DNA of 64,000 nt. Source: Niastella caeni. GTDB taxonomy: Bacteria; Bacteroidota; Bacteroidia; Chitinophagales; Chitinophagaceae. The first letter of the stretch is position 1, and every line of letters begins with the position of its first letter. Of the stretch, positions 1-8,941 are shown in pieces. Where the stretch lies: contig NZ_STFF01000004.1 in assembly GCF_004834005.1 (NCBI RefSeq), positions 124,001 to 188,000 on the forward strand. The letters run 5' to 3'. The notes below the pieces were generated by a model, which had not been told where the DNA came from, made no database searches, and was given only the letters and a program-made list of their open reading frames with translations. Position numbers and translations under genes: made by a program.

Positions 1-1
1 C

Positions 2-52
2 GACGACATTTTGATGGACGCCACACAAAGGATTGTTGTGAAGAAAGAGTAA
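2..52 (+). CDS. C-terminal fragment of an unidentified protein
   Basis: A reading frame enters from the left edge and ends at TAA 50-52, giving about 16 residues that finish in RIVVKKE. It is too short to assign a family. It stops eight bases before the first heptad repeat arm, the same arrangement seen at many other gene ends in this window, which is the main reason to believe it is a real gene end. Confidence 0.4.
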   Translation, partial: DDILMDATQRIVVKKE

Positions 53-59
53 TAAAACT

Positions 60-173
60 GTTTGTGGTTTATGGTTTGTTGTTTGTTGTTCTTTAATTTC
101 AAGGATTTCTGATAGGTTTCGAGAGGCACAAAGCGCGGCAGCAACAACAAACCACAAACTACAAACCACAAAT
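60..173. repeat. Heptad-word hairpin element 1 (TTTGTGG family)
   Basis: The left arm (60-93) is a run of 7-mers such as TTTGTGG, TTTATGG and TTTGTTG. The right arm (141-172) is made of the complementary words CCACAAA and CTACAAA. They enclose a spacer ending in GCGCGGCAGCAAC that is also found at 5,800 and, inverted, at 21,260. On the minus strand the words start one base after the TAA of the methyltransferase gene. The element fills the gap between two convergent gene ends. Confidence 0.85.
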
Positions 174-908
174 TTATAAACTGGTAATATGTGAAAGAAT
201 AATTCCTGTAGCAACCGCTGCATTTAACGATTCCGCCTTACCAAGTCGTGGAATGGTTATCCGGTTGCTGCTCAGGGCCAGCAGATCTTCGCTGATGCCC
301 TTCGATTCATTACCTATAATAATAATGCCCTCTTTAACCGGGGGCAGTGAACGCAGATCGGTACCGTTCAATACGGCTGCATAGGTTGGCAGGCCGGGCG
401 CCTGCTTCAGCCAACCGGTCAATGACCCATATTGCACCTGTACCCGCGCAATACTGCCCATAGAAGCCTGTACCACTTTGGGATTATAGGCATCGGCACA
501 ATCGGCACTGCAAAAGACCTGCGAAATACCAAACCAGTCGGCACAACGAATGATAGTACCCATATTCCCCGGGTCCTGTATGGTATCGAGCATCAATGAC
601 AGGGTATTACGCTCAGGCTTGCTCGCGGTAAATGCCGGTTTTTTAAATATGCCCAACACCTGGTTGGGGGTTTGCAATAAAGAAATGCGCTCCAGTTCTG
701 AGGCGGAGACCTCTGTTACGGTTGTGGCAATATTTTTATCCTGTCCGTCGATCCATTCCTTTACGGCATATAGTTGTTGCAGGGGCAGGCGGGCACTTAA
801 TAATTCGTTAATTAGCTTCGGCCCCTCGGCTACAAACACCCCTTCGCTATCTCTCAATTTTTTGTGGCTTAAACTTTGAATATATTTGACCTGAGATTTA
901 ATCAACAT
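174..908 (-). CDS. SpoU/TrmH-family RNA 2'-O-methyltransferase
   Basis: This is an AdoMet-dependent enzyme that methylates a ribose 2'-OH of rRNA or tRNA. The three SpoU motifs are present in order: NMGTIIRCADWFG (about 115-127), GNESKG (199-204) and IPRLGKAESLNAAVA (219-233, the trefoil-knot AdoMet site). The N-terminal 95 residues match the small SpoU_sub_bind-type domain, including EGPKLINELL. I start at ATG 908 (MLIKSQ) rather than 926 because it fits the family and leaves a 21 bp divergent gap to the next gene. The exact RNA target cannot be read from the sequence. The gene ends directly against heptad element 1. Confidence 0.9.
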   Translation of the reverse strand: MLIKSQVKYIQSLSHKKLRDSEGVFVAEGPKLINELLSARLPLQQLYAVKEWIDGQDKNIATTVTEVSASELERISLLQTPNQVLGIFKKPAFTASKPERNTLSLMLDTIQDPGNMGTIIRCADWFGISQVFCSADCADAYNPKVVQASMGSIARVQVQYGSLTGWLKQAPGLPTYAAVLNGTDLRSLPPVKEGIIIIGNESKGISEDLLALSSNRITIPRLGKAESLNAAVATGIILSHITSL

Positions 909-929
909 TGCATTCCGTTTAAACAAAAT

Positions 930-3299
930 ATGTTATTAGCCCGGCAAGTTACTGCATTTAGATTGGTTCGTTGGATAGCGTATTGCGCTTTTGTTTTGGC
1001 GTCGGTTACATCCTGCACAGTTCCTAAAAAATATCAGGCTGGCAAACCCTTTGTTTATAAAACCAATATCAATATCGAAGGCAATGTGCCCGATAAACTG
1101 CAAATGGAAGAGCGGTTGCAAAACCAGTTGGATGACAGTTTAAAGACCCGCGTCATTTCTTACGCCGGGGTTCGTAGGGTATTATTAAAACCGCCGGTAT
1201 TTGATACCGTCAATATAGGCCGGTCCCGCATCTTTATGACCAGTCTGCTGCATTCGCTGGGTTACTTTCATCCTGTTATACGCGATACTTTCCGCATAGA
1301 TACCGTAGGTAAAAAGCAATACCGGGCCCACATCAGTTTCACGGTGATCCCGGGCAAGGTGCTGCGGCTCGATTCCATCGGGTATGCCTTCCGGGACCCC
1401 GAATTGCAGCGGTTAGCCCTGCGCCAGCAGGATAAATCGATGCTGAAAAAGACCGAACCCTATACCCTGCAAAAAGTATCGGACGAGCTGGACAGGTTGT
1501 TGACCGTTTTCCGCAACAATGGTTATTACAAGCTGCATAAAGAAGATATATATGCGGAAGTAGATACCGTGGTAGCTGCATTAATTGACCCAACCCTCGA
1601 TCCGTTTGATCAGATCAGGTTATTGGATTCTTTACGCAGGAAAAGAGAGAACCCCACCATTAATGTGGTGATAAAACAGCAACCGGTAAAAGACAGCAGC
1701 CGGTTGAAAAAGTTCTACATCGGCAGCGTGACCGTTTACCCCGATGCTATTTACCAGGAAGAGTTTGATTCTACCATCCATGATACCACCCACATAAAGG
1801 GATATAGCTTTATTTATAATTCCCGGCGCTTTAAATTACCTTTTATAGCCAATAACATTTACATAAGGCCGGGATCGTTGTATGTGCAACGGCGCTATTT
1901 TCGCACCATTAATAATTTTACCAGCCTGGGCGCCTGGCAAAATGTAGATGTGGAAATGGTAGAACGGTACGACAGCAGCCGCCCCCTGCTGGATGCGAAG
2001 TTGCGGCTATACCCTGCTCCCAAGCAAAACCTGAATGTATCCTTTGAAACCAGCCGTAACGTAAGCGACTTCCTTACTACCGGCCAGTTGTTTGGTATTG
2101 GTTTGAATGGCCGCTTACTGAACCGGAATGCATATCGCGAAGCCATTCAAACCGTGACCAGCGCCCGGTTTGGTATAGAGTTAGGTACCAACATCATTCA
2201 AACCCTGCAGGCAAGTCTGGCGCATACCATCAACTTTCCCAAATTCATTTCGCCGATAAAAATAAAGACCGACAGCTTCATCAACGCGCGCACCTTATTA
2301 AACCTGAATGCGGCCTATACCGACAGGCTGTTGTTGTTCCAATCGCGCTCCTTCAATACTTCCTGGGGGTATGAGTGGGTAAAGGGCCGGCGCCGCGAAG
2401 ACCAGGACCTGGTTGGGCAAAGATGGCGGAAGACCTGGCAATACATTCCTTTCAATTATGAATATACCGATGTAAAAAAGCTGGACAGCTTGCAGAAGCT
2501 GGAGAACAAGATCAGTTCATACAAATTTGCCTTCAATGACGGGCTTATCATTAGCCAGATAATGAGCCTTTCGACCGGGATAGAAAAAGATAATAAGCTT
2601 ACGCTGTTACGGGGCCGGGTGGAAGAAAGCGGCGCTTTGTTCGGCCTCATAAAACGGCTTGAACTGGGTTCCCTGGCGCGGTTTGTTAAAGTAGACGGAG
2701 AGATTAAACACTATATTAATCACCCGCATTCTTCATGGGCTTTCCGGGCTTTTGCCGGATATGGTTATGTATATGGAAAAGCGGATACGGGTAGCGGACA
2801 GATTGTGAAAGAAAATAACCTGCCCTTCTTCAAAGCCTTTTTTGCCGGCGGTCCGTACAGCATGCGCGCCTGGCCTATTAGGCGGCTGGGGCCTGGTTCT
2901 GCGAACCTGTACGATAAACCTGACACCAGCGGAATTGAGCGTTTTGGTAATATGCAGATAGAGCTGAACACAGAATTCCGTTTTAATATTACTACCATTG
3001 CCGGTATTAAAGTGAACAGCGCCCTGTTTGTAGATATTGGTAATATCTGGAGTACCGAATTCGATCCGGTTACGAAAGCTAAAATACCGGAAGCCTCCTT
3101 TAAATTGAGCCGGTTATATAAAGACCTTGCTATTGGCGCCGGGAGCAGCCTGCGGTTCGATTTTGATTTCTTCCTGATCAGGCTCGACTGGGCTTATAAG
3201 ATCAAAGACCCATTGTTTGCCTATAAGAATGATGGCTGGTTTAATGATATCAGGATCCTGAACGGGCAGTTTCAGTTGGGAATCGGGTACCCGTTCTAA
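930..3299 (+). CDS. BamA/TamA (Omp85) family outer membrane protein
   Basis: A protein of 789 residues with a lipoprotein-like signal (LASVTSC) when started at ATG 930. The earlier in-frame ATG at 876 would overlap the divergent methyltransferase gene. POTRA-like periplasmic segments fill roughly the first half (for example the DTVNIGRSRIF and LDRLLTVFRNNGYYKL regions). The C-terminal half is a beta-barrel rich in alternating aromatic residues, with FFAGGPYSMRAW as the Omp85 G-G-x-x-S-R-like loop motif, and it ends in an aromatic residue (GIGYPF). Members insert or translocate outer membrane proteins. The protein is shorter in POTRA content than BamA proper, so a TamA-like role is more likely. 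Confidence 0.85.
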   Translation: MLLARQVTAFRLVRWIAYCAFVLASVTSCTVPKKYQAGKPFVYKTNINIEGNVPDKLQMEERLQNQLDDSLKTRVISYAGVRRVLLKPPVFDTVNIGRSRIFMTSLLHSLGYFHPVIRDTFRIDTVGKKQYRAHISFTVIPGKVLRLDSIGYAFRDPELQRLALRQQDKSMLKKTEPYTLQKVSDELDRLLTVFRNNGYYKLHKEDIYAEVDTVVAALIDPTLDPFDQIRLLDSLRRKRENPTINVVIKQQPVKDSSRLKKFYIGSVTVYPDAIYQEEFDSTIHDTTHIKGYSFIYNSRRFKLPFIANNIYIRPGSLYVQRRYFRTINNFTSLGAWQNVDVEMVERYDSSRPLLDAKLRLYPAPKQNLNVSFETSRNVSDFLTTGQLFGIGLNGRLLNRNAYREAIQTVTSARFGIELGTNIIQTLQASLAHTINFPKFISPIKIKTDSFINARTLLNLNAAYTDRLLLFQSRSFNTSWGYEWVKGRRREDQDLVGQRWRKTWQYIPFNYEYTDVKKLDSLQKLENKISSYKFAFNDGLIISQIMSLSTGIEKDNKLTLLRGRVEESGALFGLIKRLELGSLARFVKVDGEIKHYINHPHSSWAFRAFAGYGYVYGKADTGSGQIVKENNLPFFKAFFAGGPYSMRAWPIRRLGPGSANLYDKPDTSGIERFGNMQIELNTEFRFNITTIAGIKVNSALFVDIGNIWSTEFDPVTKAKIPEASFKLSRLYKDLAIGAGSSLRFDFDFFLIRLDWAYKIKDPLFAYKNDGWFNDIRILNGQFQLGIGYPF

Positions 3300-3300
3300 A

Positions 3301-3500
3301 TATTGAATGTAGAATATTGAATTTTGAATGTTGAAGTGAATACAGGGAAATGAAGAATGAGAAATGTAAAATTAAAAATGAAAAAGTAAAGGCCCATCGA
3401 CTTCGCTTTTCATTTCGACATTCAACATTTGACATTCAATATTCGATATTTCTTCCCTTCTTCATTTCTCATTTCTTATTCTTCATTTTTCATTTCTTTC
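3301..3500. repeat. Double heptad-word element 2 with a-b-a'-b' order
   Basis: Arm a (3301-3337) repeats TTGAATG-type 7-mers and arm b (3349-3390) repeats AATGAAG-type 7-mers. Their complements follow in the same order, a' at 3415-3450 (ACATTCAAC words) and b' at 3455-3500 (CTTCATTTCTC words). The arms are therefore interleaved rather than nested. Arm a begins at the TAA of the Omp85 gene, and arm b' overlaps the last codons and stop of truB on the other strand. Confidence 0.85.
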
Positions 3501-4171
3501 ACCCACTCCAGCGCCTGTTCCATCGTCATAGATTTATCTAATGTAAAACTCCCGATCCTCGTACGGCAAAGGCTGTTTAAATAGGCGCCGCAACCGGCGG
3601 CTTTTCCCACATCATTGGCCAGGCTGCGGATATACGTGCCGGTTGAGCAAACCACCCTGAAATGCACTACAGGCATTTCAATACGTGTAAACTCAAATTC
3701 TTTGATCACGATCCTGCGGGGCTCCAGCTCAATGGTCTGGCCTTTGCGGGCCAGTTCGTACACCCGTTTGCCATCTTTTTTAATGGCCGAATGCATGGGC
3801 GGCACCTGTAATATTTCGCCGGTGAATTGTTGGGCAATGGTATTTAATTGTTCGGGGGTAACAGCGCTGTAATCTTTAAGGTCCTGCGGATCGCTCTCGA
3901 GGTCGTAAGTAGGTGTAGTGGCGCCCAGGGTGAATGTACCGGTATATTCCTTTTCCTGCGCCATGTATTCATTGATGCGTTTAGTGAATTTACCGGTGCA
4001 CAGGATCAACATACCGGTCGCCAGCGGGTCGAGGGTGCCGGCATGGCCTACCTTCTTTATTTTTATGGCGGAACGAATTTTTCGAACTACATCAAAGGAA
4101 GTCCACTCAAGCGGTTTATTGATCAATAAAACCTGTCCTTCTTCAAAAATATTTTTAGGCGCCTGTTGCAT
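3476..4171 (-). CDS. truB: tRNA pseudouridine(55) synthase TruB
   Basis: Makes pseudouridine at position 55 in the T-loop of most tRNAs. The catalytic motif GTLDPLATG places the nucleophile at Asp48, the same position as in E. coli. LINKPLEWTSFDVV near the N-terminus and TGTYIRSLANDVG near residue 185 are also family motifs. The length, 231 residues, is the compact form without a C-terminal PUA domain, as is common in Bacteroidota. The last residues, EMKNEE, and the stop codon are encoded inside arm b' of heptad element 2, so the C-terminus has probably been rewritten by the repeat. Confidence 0.95.
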   Translation of the reverse strand: MQQAPKNIFEEGQVLLINKPLEWTSFDVVRKIRSAIKIKKVGHAGTLDPLATGMLILCTGKFTKRINEYMAQEKEYTGTFTLGATTPTYDLESDPQDLKDYSAVTPEQLNTIAQQFTGEILQVPPMHSAIKKDGKRVYELARKGQTIELEPRRIVIKEFEFTRIEMPVVHFRVVCSTGTYIRSLANDVGKAAGCGAYLNSLCRTRIGSFTLDKSMTMEQALEWVKEMKNEE

Positions 4172-4179
4172 TTGGCTGC

Positions 4180-4346
4180 GAAGGTAATTTGAAAATTGGC
4201 AAATTTGAAAATTTGAAAAATGCGGGGGCTGAACTGCAGCAATTGCTTAGGCAAGCTTCAAGCTGCAAGCTGCAAGCAAATACAGAACAGCTCAAGCGCG
4301 GCGGCAACCACAAACTACAAACCACAAACTACAAACCATAAACAAA
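4180..4346. repeat. Composite word element 3 (AATTTGAA, GCTGCAA and CCACAAA words)
   Basis: Three different word sets occur side by side. AATTTGAA 8-mers lie at 4190-4220, GCTTCAA/GCTGCAA 7-mers lead into AAATACAG at 4255-4283, and CTACAAA/CCACAAA 7-mers at 4308-4345 follow a GCGCGGCGGCAAC core fragment. The last arm ends at the base before the stop codon of the DUF58 gene. The left and right arms belong to different families, so this looks like a recombined or partly lost element. Confidence 0.8.
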
Positions 4347-5693
4347 TTAAATTGCCTGCCTGGCCTTCAGTTCCAAATATTTATTAACGGTATTTACCGT
4401 AAGATTTTTCGGCGCGGTCAAAATAGTGAAAATGCCATGCTGTTGCAGCTCCTTTACGATCAACCGCTTTTCATACATAAACTTTTCTGCAATTGTTTTT
4501 GTGTACAGCTTTTCAATGTCTTCGGCCGGTTCGTCGGTCAGTTGGCGCAATTCGGTATTTTCAAAAAATACCACCAGCACCAGGTGATTGCGGGCAATAT
4601 GGCGGATGTAGGGTAATTGGCGCTGCAAACCCGACAACGATTCAAAATTGGTAAATAATACAATGAGGCTGCGTTGCGAAATGCGGGTACGCACATGCGC
4701 ATACAGCTTTTCGAAATCAGTTTCCTGGAATTTGGTCTGTTGGTTGTACAGGGTTTCCAGGATGCTTCCCATTTGGGCCGCTTTGCGGTCGGCCGGTAAA
4801 AAATGGCTGATGTTCTCAGCAAACGTAACCAGCCCGGCCCTATCCTGTTTTATCAGCGCCACGCGCGATAAGATCAGCGTAGCATTGATGGCATAATCGA
4901 GCAGCGTCATGCCTTCGAACGGCATTTTCATTACGCGGCCTTTATCAATAACACAATACACCTGCTGGCTGCGCTCATCGGTATAATTATTTACCATCAA
5001 TTGTCCGCCTTTGCGGGCTGTAGCTTTCCAGTTGATGGTGCGAATATCATCGCCGGTAACATATTCCTTGATCTGCTCAAACTCAAGGCTATGGCCAATT
5101 TTACGGATCTTGCGACTGCCGGCTTCTGCCAGGTTATTGCTATACGCCATCAATTCAAACTGGCGCAAGGCCAAATACGAAGGCAGCACTTTTACCATTT
5201 GCTCCCCTTCATTCTTTATACGGCGTACAACCAGCCGCAACGGACTTTTTACGAATACATTGGTGTCATTAAAAATGTATTCGCCCCGTTCAACAGGTCG
5301 CAAGGTGTAGTTGATGTTCTGCGTTTCCCCGCTGTTCAATACGCCCGTTACCGAAAAATTGCGTTGCTGAAATTGAACCGGGATCTCATCAATTATATTT
5401 AACTGAATGCGAAAATGAAACTGGTTGGTAATGGTGAGCTGTACTTTATTGATATCGCCATTGCTGAACCGGTCGCTTACGATGCGTTGTATTTTCAACC
5501 CGTTTTTCCGGAAGAAGAGCAGCGCATAATCCAGTAACACCATGGCTACGAAAAACCACAGGCTTATCAGTGCCACCGGGTATAACACGGGCCAGTTGTA
5601 CGACAGCACAAACAGTAAAATAATTGCAACGAACGTCCAGTAAAAATGGCGTCCGAAGAACAAGGGTAATATGTATTTTTTGTAAAAGGTCAT
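4347..5693 (-). CDS. DUF58 domain-containing protein (MoxR partner)
   Basis: 448 residues with two transmembrane helices (about 17-33 and 36-62), an extended beta-rich middle region, and the DUF58 signature near 205-275, including EYVTGDDIRTINWKATAR and the Asp of VIDKGR. The C-terminal part resembles a von Willebrand A fold. DUF58 proteins are found beside MoxR ATPases and are thought to work with them in chaperone-like assembly or maturation of envelope proteins; the biochemical role is not settled. It is the last gene of a five-gene minus-strand cluster and is separated from moxR by a 161-base gap filled by a heptad element. Confidence 0.88.
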   Translation of the reverse strand: MTFYKKYILPLFFGRHFYWTFVAIILLFVLSYNWPVLYPVALISLWFFVAMVLLDYALLFFRKNGLKIQRIVSDRFSNGDINKVQLTITNQFHFRIQLNIIDEIPVQFQQRNFSVTGVLNSGETQNINYTLRPVERGEYIFNDTNVFVKSPLRLVVRRIKNEGEQMVKVLPSYLALRQFELMAYSNNLAEAGSRKIRKIGHSLEFEQIKEYVTGDDIRTINWKATARKGGQLMVNNYTDERSQQVYCVIDKGRVMKMPFEGMTLLDYAINATLILSRVALIKQDRAGLVTFAENISHFLPADRKAAQMGSILETLYNQQTKFQETDFEKLYAHVRTRISQRSLIVLFTNFESLSGLQRQLPYIRHIARNHLVLVVFFENTELRQLTDEPAEDIEKLYTKTIAEKFMYEKRLIVKELQQHGIFTILTAPKNLTVNTVNKYLELKARQAI

Positions 5694-5726
5694 GCTTTAC
5701 TGAATGATGAATGCAAGCTGAAAATG

Positions 5727-5850
5727 GTACTGTTTATGGTTTGTGGTTTATGGTTTGTTGTTCTTTTGAGGGTAGCTCAAAAGAAGTTTTGAGACTCAGG
5801 GCGCGGCAGCAACCACAAACAATAAACTATAAACAATAAACTACAAACTT
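5727..5850. repeat. Heptad-word hairpin element 4 (TTTATGG family, full core)
   Basis: The left arm of TTTATGG/TTTGTGG 7-mers (5729-5761) and right arm of CCACAAA/CAATAAA words (5814-5848) flank a core with its own hairpin, TCAAAAGAAGTTTTGA. The core GTTGTTCTTT, GAGGGTAG, GCGCGGCAGCAACC matches the reverse complement of element 11 at 21.2 kb. It lies between the start of the DUF58 gene and the stop of moxR, inside what would be one transcript. Confidence 0.85.
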
Positions 5851-5854
5851 AAAA

Positions 5855-6829
5855 CTACCTCGGTACTTCAATGCTTGTTATGATCTGCTGAATCACATCA
5901 TCGGTAGAAGCGCCTTCCATTTCTTTTTCTGGCGATAACACAACACGGTGACGCAATACCGGTGGCATAATATAAATGATATCATCGGGCGTAACGAAAT
6001 CGCGGCCCCGCATGGAAGCCAGCGCCTTGGCGCCATTCAGAATACCAATGGATGCCCGCGGTGAAGCGCCCAGGTAAATAGATTTATGGTTACGCGTATT
6101 GGCTACGATAGTGGTAATATAACTGATCAGCTTTTCTTCCACATGAATGGTGCGTACCTGTTTGCGCAATTCATGAATTTGCGCGGCCGATAACACGGCC
6201 GATACCTGGTTGATCATATCGTTCAGGTTTTGCTGGTGGTGTTGCATAACCACCCTGAATTCCTGTTCGGCTGTAGGATATGAAACGTTTATCTTGAACA
6301 GGAAGCGGTCTAACTGGGCTTCCGGCAAATGATAGGTACCCTCCTGCTCTATCGGGTTTTGCGTGGCTACCACCATGAACGGGGTTGATAACAGGTACGA
6401 ATGACCGTCGACCGTTACCTGCCGTTCTTCCATCACTTCAAACAACGCCGCCTGGGTTTTGGCCGGGGCGCGGTTAATTTCATCTATCAGTACGATATTA
6501 CTGAAAATGGGTCCCTTATTGAATTGAAAGGTGGAATCCTTGGGGTTGAAGATGGAAGTACCAATTACATCGCTCGGCATCAGGTCGGGTGTGAACTGGA
6601 TACGGGAAAAACCAACCGAAATGCTTTTACTCAGCAATTTGGCAGTAAGGGTTTTGGCTACACCGGGCACGCCTTCAATAAGAACATGTCCATCGGCTAA
6701 TACAGCAGCCAGCAATAGTTCCACCATTTGTTCCTGCCCTACGATCACTTTACCAATCTCGTTTTTTAAGGTGTGTACCGATTGCTGCAGCGTGCTGAGG
6801 TCGGTTCTAACATCGAAAAAGTTTTCCAT
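5855..6829 (-). CDS. MoxR-family AAA+ ATPase
   Basis: 324 residues, normal for the family. Walker A is GVPGVAKT (53-60), Walker B LIDEINRAP (about 114-122), and sensor 1 is in VVATQNPIE (about 153-161). The MoxR-specific insert ALFEVMEERQVTVDG is present, and the lid domain ends with PPVLRHR. MoxR ATPases act as chaperones that activate or assemble partner complexes, commonly together with DUF58 or VWA proteins. The gene starts three bases after the stop of the upstream DUF4350 gene, so the two are almost certainly co-transcribed. Confidence 0.93.
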   Translation of the reverse strand: MENFFDVRTDLSTLQQSVHTLKNEIGKVIVGQEQMVELLLAAVLADGHVLIEGVPGVAKTLTAKLLSKSISVGFSRIQFTPDLMPSDVIGTSIFNPKDSTFQFNKGPIFSNIVLIDEINRAPAKTQAALFEVMEERQVTVDGHSYLLSTPFMVVATQNPIEQEGTYHLPEAQLDRFLFKINVSYPTAEQEFRVVMQHHQQNLNDMINQVSAVLSAAQIHELRKQVRTIHVEEKLISYITTIVANTRNHKSIYLGASPRASIGILNGAKALASMRGRDFVTPDDIIYIMPPVLRHRVVLSPEKEMEGASTDDVIQQIITSIEVPR

Positions 6830-6832
6830 GTA

Positions 6833-8095
6833 TTATGCGTGTTTATAAAAATGCTCCAATTTATGATTCAGTTCAAGCAATGCTTCATCGGTTACATCGG
6901 GCGCGTCCTGTAACATATTGATGAAATACAACAGGTCTTTAAGCGCTTTAAGATCGTACCCGGTTTTCCAGGCCAGTCGTTTTTCAAATTCAGGGTCGTT
7001 CAGCGAAGCGCGAATGCTGTACGTGCTGCGAACATGGTCCTGGAAATGCACGGTCATCTTTTGCGCCAGGTTCTTGTTATCGCGCCGTTGAAAATACAGG
7101 CGGCCGATGGTTTTTACAAAGTCAACTGAAGCGTTCTTCAACGGCTGAATGACCGGTATGATGCGTTGTTTGCGTTTGCTTTCAAACAGGTAAATGATCA
7201 ACATCAGGATCAGCAACAACCACATGGCCCTGGCCAATGCCGGTTGTTTGCCCATCCAGCTACTGGCGTCAAATAATCCTTTTCTGCCACCGCTATCTCC
7301 TCCTTCTCCTCTACCTGATTTATGATGCCGGAAATAATCATCCCACCGTACCACTTCACTGCTTTGCGGCAGATAAGATAATACGTTATCGTAATAAGCT
7401 TTGTTTTGTTTGTGTAATAAAAAGAAATTAGAAAAAGTGATCGGCGCCAGGTGAATGAACAAAGAACCACCGCCGTTGTATGCGAACCGCACAAAATTGG
7501 GTTGCCCGTACTTATCTTCTCCGAGGATAGTTGTAATACTGGAATCTACCGATACAAAAAAATTATCCATGGCCGTACCCGGATAAGAATACGACAACGA
7601 ATCGTTGGTTTCGGGATTATTTACACTTACCGTTAGTGAATCAAATGTATTATAAGAACCAGTATAAAATGCCGTTTTTAAATGCAGACTGTCCAGCAAG
7701 GTTTCACCAATCTGGAAAGAAGAGATAAAGATATGTTGTCCCCTGGCAACCATGCTCAGCAAGGCGGCTACTTCATTTTCATCGGGAATTACCTCATCTG
7801 CAATGATGATATAACTGGTCTTTTGATCATCGTATTTTATTTCTTCGGTTGCGTCTTTAAAGTTCTTTAAGCTAAAGCCTTTATACTCGTCGGGCGATTT
7901 TTTATTGATCACCACCGAAGCATCGGGAAAGATCTCGTTCAGGTTTTCATAAGCGTAATAAGTGCCGTAGGGTATTTTATCACTGCGCCAAAGGGTAACC
8001 CGTTTGTTCATGCGTTTGCCTGAACCACAACTGGCCACCAGACCGGCTATTGCCACCAGCCAAAGCAAAAGATGATATCGTATTATTGGTTTCAA
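6833..8095 (-). CDS. DUF4350 domain-containing lipoprotein, membrane-anchored
   Basis: 420 residues with a lipobox-like signal (LVASC near residue 23), a periplasmic domain and a transmembrane helix near 285-305 (MWLLLILMLIIYLF). A cytoplasmic tail of about 110 residues follows. The DUF4350 fold resembles a class I glutamine amidotransferase or ThuA-like domain but without an obvious catalytic triad; no function is established. It overlaps the DUF4129 gene by four bases and abuts moxR, so it is part of the MoxR operon. Confidence 0.82.
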   Translation of the reverse strand: MKPIIRYHLLLWLVAIAGLVASCGSGKRMNKRVTLWRSDKIPYGTYYAYENLNEIFPDASVVINKKSPDEYKGFSLKNFKDATEEIKYDDQKTSYIIIADEVIPDENEVAALLSMVARGQHIFISSFQIGETLLDSLHLKTAFYTGSYNTFDSLTVSVNNPETNDSLSYSYPGTAMDNFFVSVDSSITTILGEDKYGQPNFVRFAYNGGGSLFIHLAPITFSNFFLLHKQNKAYYDNVLSYLPQSSEVVRWDDYFRHHKSGRGEGGDSGGRKGLFDASSWMGKQPALARAMWLLLILMLIIYLFESKRKQRIIPVIQPLKNASVDFVKTIGRLYFQRRDNKNLAQKMTVHFQDHVRSTYSIRASLNDPEFEKRLAWKTGYDLKALKDLLYFINMLQDAPDVTDEALLELNHKLEHFYKHA

Positions 8096-8925
8096 GAATG
8101 AAGGGCGTTGTAAAAGTGGCTGAAATTTTTATATACTACGTCAAACTGTTCCTGGGTTAATGTAAACTCACCATACCACATGTAATCGTATACGCGGGTT
8201 AAAGAGCTGAACTCGCTGCCCAGTTTATGTTTGCTCATCTGGTTCACATATTCGTAATTTGTTCCGTCGGCATGGTACCTGATCCATTGTTTTTCATTCA
8301 ATAACTGCAATGCTTTCAGGTACATAAACCGTACCGCCATGCGGTGATCTTTGGAGTCAACTGCATTTTTTATCTTTTCATCCAGGTTGTCATCTTCAAT
8401 ACTGATCTCCTCGCCCGTTGCTGTTGTTTTTGCTTTTTTGGAAGAATAGAACAGGAACAATTTATTCACTACTATGATGCGATAAATTACGAACAGGAAA
8501 AAAGCGATCAGCACACCGTAGGTAATGGTTTTGATAGCAGAGCTGGAAAAGAACGAATGGAAATAATCCCAGAATCCTTTTTGGGGTTCTTCGCTCTGGG
8601 TTTGTATTTGCCGTTTCTGTTGCTGGGCCCAGTAGGCAGGATCATTGGCATAGGCAAATTCCTTCTTCTTTTGCAGGTCACGAACGGTTGAATCGGATAC
8701 CTGGCGTAATACGGGCGGTTCTTCGGGAATGGTTATTTTTTGTTCAATATCAGTATCGGTTACATCTTCCAGCTCAGGCGGCGCTATAATGGTAATAGCT
8801 GTATCCGATACTTCCACCTGCGCCTGTATTACCTGCGAGCAGCAAAGGAATGTCGCAAAGCACAATACGATCCGTATGGTTTTTACAGTGGGACACAATA
8901 ACCGGTATGAAGCAAAATAATTCAT
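8092..8925 (-). CDS. DUF4129 domain-containing membrane protein
   Basis: With a start at ATG 8925 (MNYFASYRLL) the protein has 277 residues, a signal peptide ending near VIQAQ, a transmembrane helix about 138-160 (GVLIAFFLFVIYRIIVV) and a C-terminal DUF4129 region, including DHRMAVRFMYLKALQLL. A longer reading to 9000 would overlap the upstream SpoIIM gene by 59 bases. DUF4129 proteins are regular members of MoxR/DUF58 operons and are thought to be envelope components; no enzymatic motif is visible. Confidence 0.82.
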   Translation of the reverse strand: MNYFASYRLLCPTVKTIRIVLCFATFLCCSQVIQAQVEVSDTAITIIAPPELEDVTDTDIEQKITIPEEPPVLRQVSDSTVRDLQKKKEFAYANDPAYWAQQQKRQIQTQSEEPQKGFWDYFHSFFSSSAIKTITYGVLIAFFLFVIYRIIVVNKLFLFYSSKKAKTTATGEEISIEDDNLDEKIKNAVDSKDHRMAVRFMYLKALQLLNEKQWIRYHADGTNYEYVNQMSKHKLGSEFSSLTRVYDYMWYGEFTLTQEQFDVVYKNFSHFYNALHS

Positions 8926-8941
8926 CAGTAAGGCAAATAAT

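Noticed and set aside
3301..3475. CRISPR array
   Set aside because: The repeats are 7-nt imperfect words without spacers of constant length; no cas genes are in the window.
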